In this document: positions 1 to 9,800 of the stretch, piece after piece | Layout of the letters: each line of letters opens with the position of its first letter | Numbering within the stretch: the stretch's first letter is position 1 | Program-made: the position numbers and the translations under genes | The notes under the pieces: generated by a model | Database searches by the model: none | Seen by the model: the letters and a program-made list of their open reading frames with translations, nothing else | What the model was told of the DNA's origin: nothing | Assembly (NCBI GenBank): GCA_041689205.1 | Contig: JBDNGQ010000045.1 | Coordinates: forward strand, 1 to 64,000 | DNA: 64,000 nt | Direction of reading: 5' to 3' | DNA from: JAVVEG01 sp041689205 | GTDB lineage: Bacteria > Pseudomonadota > Gammaproteobacteria > Pseudomonadales > Pseudohongiellaceae

Positions 1-1
1 A

Positions 2-64
2 CAACGATTTTCTGCCACTATTAAACAGGATTCCCTGAAACTGCACTCGGAGGATAAGCCATGA
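2..64 (+). CDS. dnaX: Possible 3' end of dnaX (partial)
   Basis: Reading frame 2 is open from the window edge to a TGA at 62-64. That stop overlaps the ybaB start codon as ATGA. The last residues (…RFSATIKQDSLKL…) resemble loosely the tail of DnaX tau subunits, which often end in a hydrophobic stretch followed by a D/E-S-I-type motif. dnaX normally lies directly upstream of ybaB-recR in Gammaproteobacteria. The identification rests mainly on that gene order, and about 20 residues are too few to be sure. Confidence 0.35.
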   Translation, partial: QRFSATIKQDSLKLHSEDKP

Positions 65-381
65 CTGATCTTAATGAATTGATGAAACAAGCCCGGCAAA
101 TGCAGGAACAAATGCAGAAAGCACAACAGGAGGCTGCGGGCAGGATAGTTGTTGGTGAGGCAGGCGCAGGTATGGTGAAAATCCATATGACCGGGCGGCA
201 TGACGTGAAAAAAGTCGAGCTTAGCAATGACCTGATGCAGGAAGACCGTGAGATAGTCGAGGATTTGATTGCTGCCGCGATAAATGATGCAACCAAGCGA
301 ATAGAAGAAAGCAGTCGAGATGCCTTAAGCGGGCTGACTGCAGGAATGAAATTGCCTGAAGGATTCAAGTTTCCTTTTTAA
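61..381 (+). CDS. ybaB: YbaB/EbfC family nucleoid-associated protein
   Basis: This 106-residue protein has the full length usual for the YbaB/EbfC family. These are small homodimeric DNA-binding proteins associated with the nucleoid. The N-terminus is a Met/Gln-rich helix (LMKQARQMQEQMQKAQ) typical of the family's coiled pair, followed by the beta-sheet core and a short Gly/Phe-rich tail. A good Shine-Dalgarno sequence (CGGAGGA) lies at 47-53, 7 bases before the ATG. recR follows 28 bases later, the conserved dnaX-ybaB-recR order. Function in recombination or nucleoid structure is inferred from the family. Confidence 0.95.
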   Translation: MTDLNELMKQARQMQEQMQKAQQEAAGRIVVGEAGAGMVKIHMTGRHDVKKVELSNDLMQEDREIVEDLIAAAINDATKRIEESSRDALSGLTAGMKLPEGFKFPF

Positions 382-409
382 AAAATCTGCATTTAATCTG
401 AGTCTCATT

Positions 410-1015
410 ATGTTTTTCAGTCCCGTTATAGAACAGCTGGTTCAAGCATTCAGATGCCTGCCAGGAGTCGGTCCAAAATCTGCGCAACGCATGGCACTGT
501 ATTTATTAGAGCGTAATCGATCGGGCGGAAGTCATCTGAGTGCGATGCTTACTCAGGCGATTGAAAAAGTGGGTAATTGCAGACAGTGCCGCACGCTCAC
601 TGAATCTGAACTATGCGCCATCTGCAGCAGTCAAAGTCGCAACCGACGTTTACTCTGTGTAGTCGAGTCTCCCGCCGATGTGTTTGCAATTGAACAGACT
701 GGCAGCTACAAGGGTTTGTATTTCGTATTAATGGGGCGTCTCTCACCGATAGATGGGATTGGGCCGGACGACATCGGTATACCGATACTGCTTGAGCGGC
801 TGAGCCACAGCGATGTGGAAGAGCTGATCATGGCATGTAATCCGACCGTTGAAGGCGAGGCCACCGCATGGTTTATTGCCGAACAATTGCGCGAATTGCC
901 AGTTGTGGTATCACGCATTGCACACGGAGTGCCGGTCGGTGGTGAATTGGAATTTATTGATGGCGGAACGCTGAGTCACGCCTTCAATGGTCGACATGTG
1001 ATGCGCGGATCGTGA
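410..1015 (+). CDS. recR: Recombination mediator protein RecR
   Basis: RecR, with RecO and RecF, loads RecA onto gapped DNA. The 201 residues match the usual length. Visible in order are an N-terminal helix-hairpin-helix region (LPGVGPKSAQRMA, residues 17-29), a four-cysteine zinc finger (Cys57, Cys60, Cys69, Cys72) and a Toprim domain that begins near residue 80 with LLCVVESPAD. The stop overlaps the GTG start of rnd as GTGA, so the two are probably translationally coupled. The ribosome binding site is weak. Confidence 0.97.
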   Translation: MFFSPVIEQLVQAFRCLPGVGPKSAQRMALYLLERNRSGGSHLSAMLTQAIEKVGNCRQCRTLTESELCAICSSQSRNRRLLCVVESPADVFAIEQTGSYKGLYFVLMGRLSPIDGIGPDDIGIPILLERLSHSDVEELIMACNPTVEGEATAWFIAEQLRELPVVVSRIAHGVPVGGELEFIDGGTLSHAFNGRHVMRGS

Positions 1016-2169
1016 GCGCAATGGATAAGACGAATACGCAGGACATCACCACACCAATCATGATCACTGATAATGCAAGTCTGCATCAGTTGTGTGTGCA
1101 ATGGCAGAGTCTTCCCTTTCTGGCTCTCGATACCGAGTTTATCCGCATTAACACTTTTTTCCCGAAACTGGGCCTGCTGCAGGTGTGTGATAACCATCGC
1201 AGTTATCTGTTGGATCCACTGCGCATCAGCGACTGGGCACCCTTTATCGAAATTTTAAAAAACGAGAGTATCGTCAAACTGCTGCACTCCTGTTCCGAGG
1301 ATCTGGTAGTTTTTCATGAGTTTTTCGGCACTGTTCCCGGGCCGATTTTTGATACACAGAGAGCTGCTGCCTTCGTAAACCTCGGCTTTAGTCTGAGCTA
1401 CCAGAACCTGGTGCAATTGTTATTGCAAATTGATGTCCCCAAAGGTGAGACGCGCTCGGATTGGTTGCGGCGTCCGCTCAGCCAGGAGCAACTCGCCTAT
1501 GCTGCTCTGGATGTCGCTTATCTGCCGGATGTCTATCAACTATTGTCATCCCGATTGCAGGATAAAGGGCGTCTGCAATGGTTGCAGGCTGACTGCGAAC
1601 AAATGCGTCTGGTAAGCCTGGCATCGGCAGTGGAAGCGGATTGGGATGACTATTACTTGTCGTTGGGAGCAGCATGGCGTTTGAACGCTGAGCAGCTCGG
1701 CGTGCTGAGGGAACTATGCCGTTGGCGTGAAGTAGAAGCCCGCCGACGTAATAAGCCACGCAGCTGGGTCGCCAAGGACGCAGAGCTGATTACGATTGCC
1801 ACCGTCATGCCCGCAGATATGAGAGCTCTGCGGATGTTAACGGATCTGCCAGCCGCTTTGCTCAATCATGATGGTTCGGTGTTGCTGTCACTGATCAGCG
1901 CAGGCCAACTGCGACCTGCAGCTGGTGACCCTTTAAGCAGGCCGCTGACTCCAGAACTGCGCAAGACATTAAAGCAATGCCAGGCGGCTGTCAGCCGGGT
2001 AGCTGCAGAAATGGAGATTGCCGAAGAACTGCTGGCGCGTAAGAAGCAGCTGGTCAGTCTGCTGATAAACACTCAGGAACAGGGCATTATCAGCTGGCCG
2101 GAAGATCTTTCTGGATGGCGGCGCGACGCACTTGAGCTGGAGTTATCGAAGACTCTGACTGACCAATAG
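1012..2169 (+). CDS. rnd: Ribonuclease D
   Basis: This is a 3'-to-5' exoribonuclease that trims tRNA and other structured RNA 3' ends. The protein has 385 residues. The DEDD exonuclease domain opens with LALDTEFIR (Asp40, Glu42), and further acidic motifs follow (HSCSEDLVV, then YAALDVAYLPDVY). An HRDC domain follows at about residues 215-295. The start is taken at the GTG at 1012 that overlaps the recR stop. An ATG three codons downstream (1021) is an equally possible start. Length and domain order agree with gammaproteobacterial RNase D. Confidence 0.95.
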   Translation: MSAMDKTNTQDITTPIMITDNASLHQLCVQWQSLPFLALDTEFIRINTFFPKLGLLQVCDNHRSYLLDPLRISDWAPFIEILKNESIVKLLHSCSEDLVVFHEFFGTVPGPIFDTQRAAAFVNLGFSLSYQNLVQLLLQIDVPKGETRSDWLRRPLSQEQLAYAALDVAYLPDVYQLLSSRLQDKGRLQWLQADCEQMRLVSLASAVEADWDDYYLSLGAAWRLNAEQLGVLRELCRWREVEARRRNKPRSWVAKDAELITIATVMPADMRALRMLTDLPAALLNHDGSVLLSLISAGQLRPAAGDPLSRPLTPELRKTLKQCQAAVSRVAAEMEIAEELLARKKQLVSLLINTQEQGIISWPEDLSGWRRDALELELSKTLTDQ

Positions 2170-2208
2170 TCTACTAGCAGGGCTGGCATCTGATTTTATG
2201 AGTAAACC

Positions 2209-2670
2209 ATGAGCAATACAGAACGATTCTGGGAAAAACCTCTGCAGGAACTTAATCGGCAGGAGTGGGAAGCGCTATGTGACGGCTGCGCGCGTTGCTG
2301 CCTGAAAAAGCTTTCCGATGAAGACAGCGGTGAAACTCATTACACCCGTGTGGCCTGTCGCTATCTTGATCAGAACAAATGCAGCTGCACCGCTTATCCA
2401 CAGAGACAGCATCTGGTGCCAGATTGCATGGTGCTGGATATCGAAAACCTGGCTGCACTGCACTGGATTCCCGATACTTGTGCCTATAAACTGCGGGAAC
2501 AGGGCAAACCTCTACCCGAGTGGCATCCGCTGCTGACAGGTTCACGCGCAGCAATGCAGGAAGAGGGCATCGACGTTACCGGTAAGGTCATCTCAGAGGA
2601 GTATGTCCATGAAGATGGTCTGGAAGAGCACATAATCCGCTGGGTAGCGGCAGCACACACTGACAATTAA
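2209..2670 (+). CDS. ycgN: YcgN family cysteine-cluster protein
   Basis: This 153-residue protein belongs to the YcgN/UPF0260 family, which carries the zinc/iron-chelating CxxCxxCC-type signature. Here Cys24, Cys27, Cys30 and Cys31 are visible (CDGCARCC). More cysteines follow (VACRYLDQNKCSC, DCMVLD), as usual. The biochemical role of the family is not established, so I assign none. In Pseudomonas-type genomes the gene sits beside rnd, as here, and a small membrane protein follows 23 bases downstream. Confidence 0.93.
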   Translation: MSNTERFWEKPLQELNRQEWEALCDGCARCCLKKLSDEDSGETHYTRVACRYLDQNKCSCTAYPQRQHLVPDCMVLDIENLAALHWIPDTCAYKLREQGKPLPEWHPLLTGSRAAMQEEGIDVTGKVISEEYVHEDGLEEHIIRWVAAAHTDN

Positions 2671-2693
2671 TACTGGATTAGCACAGGAAACAC

Positions 2694-3050
2694 ATGCTGG
2701 GAATATACGGGTATCTGACGGGTTGGGCGGTTTATCTGACAGCGGGAGCGACCTGTTATCTGCTGTTTTATCGTTTTACTGGCATGATCCGCTTTAAACC
2801 GCTGGCAAATATGTTGCGTGCCATCATGCTCGCACTGATTTTTACACCATGGTATATAGCCGCAGACCAGGATTTGATGGCACCTGCGGTACTGGTGATT
2901 ATTCTGGATGTGATCACGCTCGGTGGAACGGCCTTCGTACGGGCTTTCGTGCCTTTACTTATGGCCATATTCTTTGCGCTTATTCTTGCGCTGGCAGGCG
3001 GCGTTATTCGCAGCGGCATTACTAAAAGATTTCAAAAAACTGACTTTTGA
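2694..3050 (+). CDS. Small inner-membrane protein of unknown function
   Basis: This is a 118-residue, very hydrophobic protein with three to four predicted membrane segments (about residues 5-25, 40-58, 63-83 and 84-106). I do not recognise a named family. The ATG is preceded by AGGAAA. The TGA stop at 3048-3050 lies inside the Shine-Dalgarno sequence of the following MoxR-type gene (GAGGA, 3049-3053), which suggests coupled expression. It may be an accessory of the ATPase/VWA pair, or simply a neighbour as in related genomes. Confidence 0.75.
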   Translation: MLGIYGYLTGWAVYLTAGATCYLLFYRFTGMIRFKPLANMLRAIMLALIFTPWYIAADQDLMAPAVLVIILDVITLGGTAFVRAFVPLLMAIFFALILALAGGVIRSGITKRFQKTDF

Positions 3051-3057
3051 GGAAACC

Positions 3058-3900
3058 ATGAAATTTACGGGAACAGACCAGTATGTCGCCACGAAAGAGT
3101 TGCAGATGGCTGTCAATGCCGCAATTTCTCTGCAAAAACCTTTACTTATCAAAGGTGAACCGGGTACGGGCAAAACCATGCTGGCCGAGCAGATAGCTGC
3201 GGCGTTGCAATTGCCCTTGATTCAGTGGCATGTAAAAAGCACCACTAAAGCCCAACAGGGTCTGTACGAATATGATGCGGTGTCGCGTCTGCGCGATTCT
3301 CAACTTGGTGGCGATAAAGTTCATGACATTGGCAATTATATTATCAAAGGCAAGGTCTGGCAGGCTTTCGAAGCGGATACTCAAGTGGTGCTGCTGATAG
3401 ATGAAATCGATAAGGCAGATATCGAGTTTCCCAACGATTTGTTGCTGGAACTCGACAAAATGGAATTCTTTGTCTACGAAACCAGAGAAATTGTTAAAGC
3501 GAAAACCCGTCCTATTATCATCATTACCAGTAATAACGAAAAAGAGCTGCCCGACGCATTCCTGCGCCGCTGCTTCTTCCATTTCATCACCTTCCCAGAC
3601 CATGTCACCATGGAAAAGATCGTCAATGTTCACTACCCGAATATTCGTAATGATCTGGTCAGACAAGCCATGGAGATTTTCTTCGATATCCGCAAAGTAC
3701 CAGGAATGAAAAAGAAACCATCAACATCTGAACTGATTGACTGGTTGAAGCTGTTGATGGCGGACGAACTGCCGGAAGATTTTCTTAAAAACCATGACAA
3801 CAAAAGCGCGATTCCTCCGCTCTATGGTGCCTTGCTGAAAAACGAGCAGGACGTGCATTTGCTGGAGAAACTGGCTTTTATGCACAGGGCAAAGCGCTGA
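3058..3900 (+). CDS. MoxR-family AAA+ ATPase
   Basis: This 280-residue AAA+ ATPase has Walker A GEPGTGKT (33-40), Walker B VLLIDEIDKAD (111-121) and an arginine-finger-type LRRC motif. MoxR ATPases act with VWA-domain partners as chaperones or metal-insertion machines. The start is the ATG at 3058, preceded by GAGGAAACC. The frame is open further upstream to 2923, but that extension overlaps the previous gene and is not like the family. The VWA partner starts one base after the stop. The client protein is not evident from the neighbours. Confidence 0.93.
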   Translation: MKFTGTDQYVATKELQMAVNAAISLQKPLLIKGEPGTGKTMLAEQIAAALQLPLIQWHVKSTTKAQQGLYEYDAVSRLRDSQLGGDKVHDIGNYIIKGKVWQAFEADTQVVLLIDEIDKADIEFPNDLLLELDKMEFFVYETREIVKAKTRPIIIITSNNEKELPDAFLRRCFFHFITFPDHVTMEKIVNVHYPNIRNDLVRQAMEIFFDIRKVPGMKKKPSTSELIDWLKLLMADELPEDFLKNHDNKSAIPPLYGALLKNEQDVHLLEKLAFMHRAKR

Positions 3901-3901
3901 C

Positions 3902-5086
3902 GTGTTAATTGGCTTCTTCTCGACATTACGCAAAGAAAAACTTCCGGTAAGTCTCGGCGAATTGTTTACGCTGCTGGAATGTCTGCAGCAGAATTTTGCG
4001 TTTGCAAATATAGAAGATTTTTACCTGTTGGCGCGCATGTGCATGGTGAAAGATGAAAAACACTTTGACAAATTTGATCGTGCTTTCTCAAAGTATTTTA
4101 ATAATCTGGAAAGCATTGATAATCTTTTAGCGGCCGCATTTCCTGATGAGTGGCTGCGCAAACAGTTTGAGGCAAACCTGAGTGAAGAAGAAAAAGCACA
4201 GATCCAGTCGCTGGGTGGGCTTGAAAAATTGCTGGAAGAATTCCGCAAACGCATGCAGGAGCAGAAAGAACGGCACCAGGGCGGTAATAAATGGATAGGA
4301 ACGGGTGGCACATCACCTTACGGGGCGTTTGGCTATAACCCCGAAGGGATACGCATAGGCCAGGATGAGTCCCGCAATAAGCGCGCCGTCAAAGTCTGGG
4401 ATAAGCGCAACTATCGCGAACTGGATGATACTGTTGAAATTGGTACCCGCAATATCAAGATGGCCTTACGGCGTCTCCGCAAATTTGCCCGTACCGGTGC
4501 CGAAGAAGAGCTTGATATAAACGATACTATTTTCTCTACAGCGCGCAATGCCGGTTTGCTGGATATCAAAATGGTGCCGGAGCGGCATAATTCAGTCAAA
4601 GTGCTGGTTTTTTTTGATGTCGGTGGCTCAATGGATCCTTACGTGCGTCTGTGTGAAGAGTTATTCTCTGCGGCACGTTCGGAGTTCAAACATATGGAGT
4701 ATTTTTACTTCCATAATTTTTTGTACGACTCGGTCTGGAAAAAAAGTCATCGCCGAATGTCGGAAACAACCTCAACATTCGATATCCTGCATAAGTACGG
4801 TAAAGACTATAAAGTTATTTTTGTGGGCGATGCCAGTATGGCACCCTATGAGATTACTCATGCCGGGGGCAGTATTGAGCATTACAACGACGAAGCTGGT
4901 GCGGTCTGGATGCAACGGATAAGCGAGGCCTTTGATCATCTGATCTGGATCAACCCGGTCGCGAAGGAATTCTGGGAGCACAGTTACTCAATAGATCTGG
5001 TGCGCCAGCTCACGGATGATCGCATGTTCCCGCTTAGCGTGAAGGGTCTGGAACAGGCAATGACACTGCTCACCAGACAACGATGA
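3902..5086 (+). CDS. VWA domain-containing protein (CoxE-like)
   Basis: This 394-residue protein starts with GTG, one base after the MoxR stop. The N-terminal half is helical and charged. A linker rich in Gly and Lys (about 118-165) follows. The von Willebrand factor A domain starts near residue 232, with the MIDAS-like loop FFDVGGSMD (Asp239), the DVGGSM variant seen in CoxE-like proteins. It ends near the C-terminus. With the upstream ATPase it forms the common MoxR-VWA pair. The pair's substrate here is unknown. Confidence 0.9.
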   Translation: MLIGFFSTLRKEKLPVSLGELFTLLECLQQNFAFANIEDFYLLARMCMVKDEKHFDKFDRAFSKYFNNLESIDNLLAAAFPDEWLRKQFEANLSEEEKAQIQSLGGLEKLLEEFRKRMQEQKERHQGGNKWIGTGGTSPYGAFGYNPEGIRIGQDESRNKRAVKVWDKRNYRELDDTVEIGTRNIKMALRRLRKFARTGAEEELDINDTIFSTARNAGLLDIKMVPERHNSVKVLVFFDVGGSMDPYVRLCEELFSAARSEFKHMEYFYFHNFLYDSVWKKSHRRMSETTSTFDILHKYGKDYKVIFVGDASMAPYEITHAGGSIEHYNDEAGAVWMQRISEAFDHLIWINPVAKEFWEHSYSIDLVRQLTDDRMFPLSVKGLEQAMTLLTRQR

Positions 5087-5167
5087 GAACCAGGATTGGC
5101 TGACGGCAAACAGCTGTAGTTGCTGAGTGGAAGTAAAACTGCAATTAATAGAACAGGGGCGACAGAT

Positions 5168-6817
5168 ATGAATGCTTTTTCAAATATAGAGTTAAAAGAT
5201 GATCTTGATCCGAACCAGTTCGACACTTTGAATGATGTGTTTGATGCTGCGTTTGCCGCCAGTCCCGACAAGCCCGCATTTACCTGTATGGGTAAAACGT
5301 TGACTTATCGCGAACTTGATCATTACAGCAGGCAGTTCTCCAACTATCTTCGTCAACATACTAAGCTGAAACCAGGCGATCGAATTGCGCTGCAGCTGCC
5401 CAATATTCTGCAGTTCCCAATCGCTGTGATCGGAGCCACGCGCGCTGGACTGGTACTGGTCAATACCAACCCTTTGTATACCTCACGCGAAATGAAGCAC
5501 CAGTTCAAAGATTCCGGCGTTAAGGGTATTGTGATCCTGGCTAATTTTTGCGACAAACTGCAACTGATCCTCAAAGATACAGATATCAGTACTGTCATAG
5601 TGACTGAACTCGGCGATGTACTGTCTCCGGTGAAGCGTATACTGGTTAACTCAGTGCTGCGTTATGTAAAGAAAATGGTGCCGGCTTATGATATCCCCCA
5701 GGCTGTAAAATGGAGCACCGCACTCAAGACATCTGCGGCACTGCGTAATCTCGAATCAGGTACCGATGTGGCTATTATCCTCTATACCGGCGGTACCACC
5801 GGTCTGGCCAAAGGCGCCATGCTCACGCACCGCAATTTAATTTCCAATATGATGCAATTGCGCGCCGTGAGTCAGTCGCTGATTAAAGATCAGCAGGATA
5901 CCGTGCTGGCGCCCTTGCCTCTGTATCACACCTACGCGTTTATGTTTCACTGCCTGGCCATGGTATATGCCGGAAATCACAGTATTCTGATCCCCAATCC
6001 TCGTGATATCGAGGGTCTGATTAAAACCATGCAGAAAATAAAAATTAACGGTTTTGTGGGCATCAATACGCTGTATCTGGCGCTGGCTCGTCATCCTGAT
6101 ATTCACAAAGTCGATTTCAGTGATATGCGGTTTTCCGGGGCCGGTGGTATGGCTTTAACGGTCACTGTTGCCAAAGAATGGGAGCAAGTGACCAACAGTG
6201 AGGTTTACGAAGGTTACGGACTTACCGAATGCTCTCCTGTGGTAACAGTAAATCCGGCTGAAAAAGTTAAGATTGGCACCGTTGGACCTGCTGTTCCTAT
6301 GACGGAGCTCAAGCTCGTTGATGATGCGGGTAACGATGTGCCGGAGGGCGGCACGGGGGAGTTGTGGGTCAGAGGGCCACAGGTGATGAAGGGGTATTGG
6401 CAGAACGAAGCAGCGACACGTGAAGCCATCACTGACGATGGCTGGTTCAAGACAGGCGATTACGCAGAGATAGACAACGAGGGTTATGTAAAAATTGTTG
6501 ATCGTAAGAAGGACATGATCAATGTTTCTGGCTTCAATGTCTTCCCCAGCGAAGTGGAGGAGGTCGTTAATGCCCATCCTAAAGTCATGGAAAGTGCGGT
6601 GATCGGGGTTGAATGTGAAAAAACCGGAGAGAAAGTGAAACTGTTTGTGGTAAAACGCGATCCTTCACTTACCGAGCCCGAACTCATTGCTTACTGTCGT
6701 GAAAATCTCACCGCCTATAAAATTCCGCGGGAAGTGGTGTTCACCACTGATCTGCCTAAGTCTAATGTGGGTAAAATTCTGCGGCGTGAATTGCGTGAGC
6801 AGGAGCTGAAGAAATAA
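5168..6817 (+). CDS. fadD: Long-chain-fatty-acid--CoA ligase FadD
   Basis: This ATP-dependent acyl-CoA synthetase activates imported fatty acids for beta-oxidation or lipid synthesis. The protein has 549 residues, close to the usual 550-560. It carries the AMP-binding P-loop YTGGTTGLAKGAM, the adenine motif GYGLTECSP, and the fatty-acyl signature around TGDYAEID to DRKKDMINVSGFNVFPSEVE. The start is the ATG at 5168 behind AGGGG. An in-frame TTG at 5120 would add 16 non-conserved residues. The gene stands alone between the VWA gene and hrpA. Confidence 0.95.
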   Translation: MNAFSNIELKDDLDPNQFDTLNDVFDAAFAASPDKPAFTCMGKTLTYRELDHYSRQFSNYLRQHTKLKPGDRIALQLPNILQFPIAVIGATRAGLVLVNTNPLYTSREMKHQFKDSGVKGIVILANFCDKLQLILKDTDISTVIVTELGDVLSPVKRILVNSVLRYVKKMVPAYDIPQAVKWSTALKTSAALRNLESGTDVAIILYTGGTTGLAKGAMLTHRNLISNMMQLRAVSQSLIKDQQDTVLAPLPLYHTYAFMFHCLAMVYAGNHSILIPNPRDIEGLIKTMQKIKINGFVGINTLYLALARHPDIHKVDFSDMRFSGAGGMALTVTVAKEWEQVTNSEVYEGYGLTECSPVVTVNPAEKVKIGTVGPAVPMTELKLVDDAGNDVPEGGTGELWVRGPQVMKGYWQNEAATREAITDDGWFKTGDYAEIDNEGYVKIVDRKKDMINVSGFNVFPSEVEEVVNAHPKVMESAVIGVECEKTGEKVKLFVVKRDPSLTEPELIAYCRENLTAYKIPREVVFTTDLPKSNVGKILRRELREQELKK

Positions 6818-6865
6818 TCGGGCCCTCTGCCAATCTCTTAGCCCGATTCTCAGGAATTTAAGTCA

Positions 6866-9800
6866 GTGCACAATGGTTTAGATGTCGATATTCAGGACTG
6901 CCTGCTGGCAGACCAGTTCAGATTCCGCAGGGCACTGACTGTTCTTAAACGCAAATCGGCAACTGATTCCGCCGCTGCGCAGGCACTTGCCGGGCAGATG
7001 AGAGCATCCGCTGACACGGTTACGCAACGGCGCAAATCCATGCCGGTGGTTTCATTAGCTGCCGGCCTGCCGATTAGCGATAAACGGGATTTGATCGCCG
7101 AAGCGCTGCAGAAGCATCAGATTATTATTGTCGCTGGCGAGACTGGCTCAGGAAAAACCACCCAGATACCCAAGATTTGTCTGCAGTTGGGCTATGGCGT
7201 AAAAGGCCTGATCGGCCACACCCAGCCACGTCGTTTGGCAGCCCGCTCGGTTGCAGCGCGAATTGCTGAGGAGCTGAATCAAGCACTTGGAAAAGGCGTT
7301 GGCTATCAGGTACGCTTCAGCGATAACACCGATGCCAGTACCTGGATCAAGTTAATGACCGATGGCATTCTGCTTGCCGAAATACAGCAGGATCGTTTCC
7401 TTAATAAATATGAAGTCCTGATCATTGATGAGGCGCATGAACGCAGTCTCAATATCGATTTCCTGCTGGGCTATCTCAAGCAATTAAGCCGTCGACGTCC
7501 AGAGCTTAAAATTATCGTTACTTCAGCAACCATTGATGTGGAAAAGTTTTCCGCGCATTTTGATAATGCGCCGATTATTTCGGTGTCCGGTCGCAGTTTT
7601 CCTGTTGAAATTTTGTATGAGCCGCCACAACAGGATGACACCGAAGACAATGCAGGCTCTGATGATCCACTGAATGCTTCGGTAATTTCCGCGATTCATA
7701 ATATTGATGATCGAGAGCGCCGACAGCGCAAGGCTGCTGGTGACATCCTGGTGTTTTTAAGTGGCGAGCGGGAGATTCGCGATCTGGCACAAGCGCTCAG
7801 ACAGCAGCAACTACACAATACCGAAGTACTGCCGCTGTATGCCCGATTAAGCCATGATGAACAAAAACGGATTTTTTCGGGACACAGTGGTCGCCGCATT
7901 ATTCTATCCACTAATGTGGCGGAAACTTCGCTGACAGTGCCCGGCATTATCTATGTTATTGATACCGGCCTTGCACGCATCAGCCGTTACAGCGTGCAAA
8001 ACAAAGTACAGCGGCTGCCGATTGAGCGCATTTCTCAGGCCAGCGCCAATCAACGAGCAGGGCGCTGCGGTCGCATCGCCAGCGGCACCTGCATTCGTTT
8101 ATACAGTGAGGAGGATTTCAACAGCCGAGCGCTCTTTACCGAGCCGGAGATTCAGCGCACAAATCTGAGCGCAGTCATTTTGCAGATGCTGTTGCTGAAG
8201 CTTGGTGATATTGCGGATTTCCCTTTTGTCGAACGACCTGAGCCACGCGCAATCAATGATGGCTTTTCCTTATTACAGGAACTTGGCGCTATTGATCGCA
8301 GCAAAGCCTTGACTGAGAGTGGCCGAAAAATGGCCAGTCTACCGGCTGACCCGCGCCTTTCATGCATGTTGATTGACGCCGCTGCCCGCCATTGTTTGCC
8401 CGATATGTTGATTATTGTTAGTGCGCTGGGTGTGCAGGATCCACGCGAATTTCCGCCTGATAAAAAGCAGATTGCCCGCGAGAAGCACAAGCATTTCAGT
8501 CACCCGGAATCAGATTTCCTTTCCTGGGTTCGGCTTTGGAATGAGTTCGAGGAGCAGCGTCAAGCGCTTACCCAGAACGCACTCAAGCAGTACTGCAAGC
8601 AGAATTTCCTGTCCTTTATGCGCATGCGTGAATGGCGGGAAACGCACCGGCAATTGACCCTGTCATGTCAGCAGCTTGGATTTCGTTCACGTCATCCGGA
8701 AACTGATAGTGGTGCACAGCGGGTGATTCCGGAACAGGATAATGCGCAGCGCGATTATCAGGCGATTCACCGTGCCATTGTGCGTGGGTCATTGAACCAG
8801 CTGGGCATGAAATCTGAAGACAATTTCTACCAGGGGGCACGTGGCAGGAAATTTGTACTACTGCCAGCTTCTTCGCTTTTTCGGAAACAACCTAAGTGGA
8901 TTGTCAGCGCGGAGCTGATCGAGACCCATCGCGTTTTTGCCAGTATGGCTGCCAGGATAGAACCTGAGTGGGCAGCAGAGGCGGCTGCGCATCTGGTTAA
9001 ACGTGAGCATTTTGAAGCGCACTGGGAAAAAAAGCGGGGGCAGGTGATTGCCTTTGAGAAGGTTAACCTGTTCGGACTTACCCTGATCGAACGCCAACGA
9101 GTTGACTTTGGCAAAATAGATGCTCGACTGTCTCGCGAGATATTTATCCGGGAGGCTCTGGTCGGGGATCAACTGGAAACTAAAGCGGCGTTCTATCACA
9201 AAAATAGAGCTCTGATTGCGGAAATCCGCATTCAGGAAGAAAAGCAGCGCAGACCCGACATTCTAATCAGTGATGAGCAATTGTTTGAGTTTTATGCCAG
9301 CAGAATTCCTGATGGTATCTGCGATAGCCGTAGTTTCGAAAACTGGCGAAAAACCGTTGCGGCAAATGACCCGCGCTTTTTGGAGATGTCGTCTGAAGAT
9401 CTGTTGCAACGCCCAATGGATGAGGCGGTTGCCACTGAATTCCCCGATCATGCCCATATCGGTGATAATCGTCTGAAGATTGATTATCGCTTTACGCCAG
9501 GCAGCAGCGATGATGGTGCCAGTATTAATATTCCGCTGGCCATGCTTAACCGGGTAGGCGAACTGGAGTTGGAGTGGGCGGTTCCCGGGCAGGTGAGGGA
9601 GCGCTGTGTGGCGCTGATCAAAGCCCTGCCCAAAGCTGTGCGCAAGCAGTTTATTCCCGTCGCAGAATTTGTTGACGCCGCCTTGCAGGGTGTGGAACCG
9701 GGACGTGAGCGCTTGATAGATATTATCAGCAGAACGGCTGCTCGACAGGGTATCTTACTTGATCGGGATCAGTGGCAACAGATAAGCGCTGCCCCGGATG

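Noticed and set aside
3142..3666. 174-codon minus-strand frame
   Set aside because: It is a shadow of the MoxR ATPase, whose Walker motifs are clear on the plus strand.
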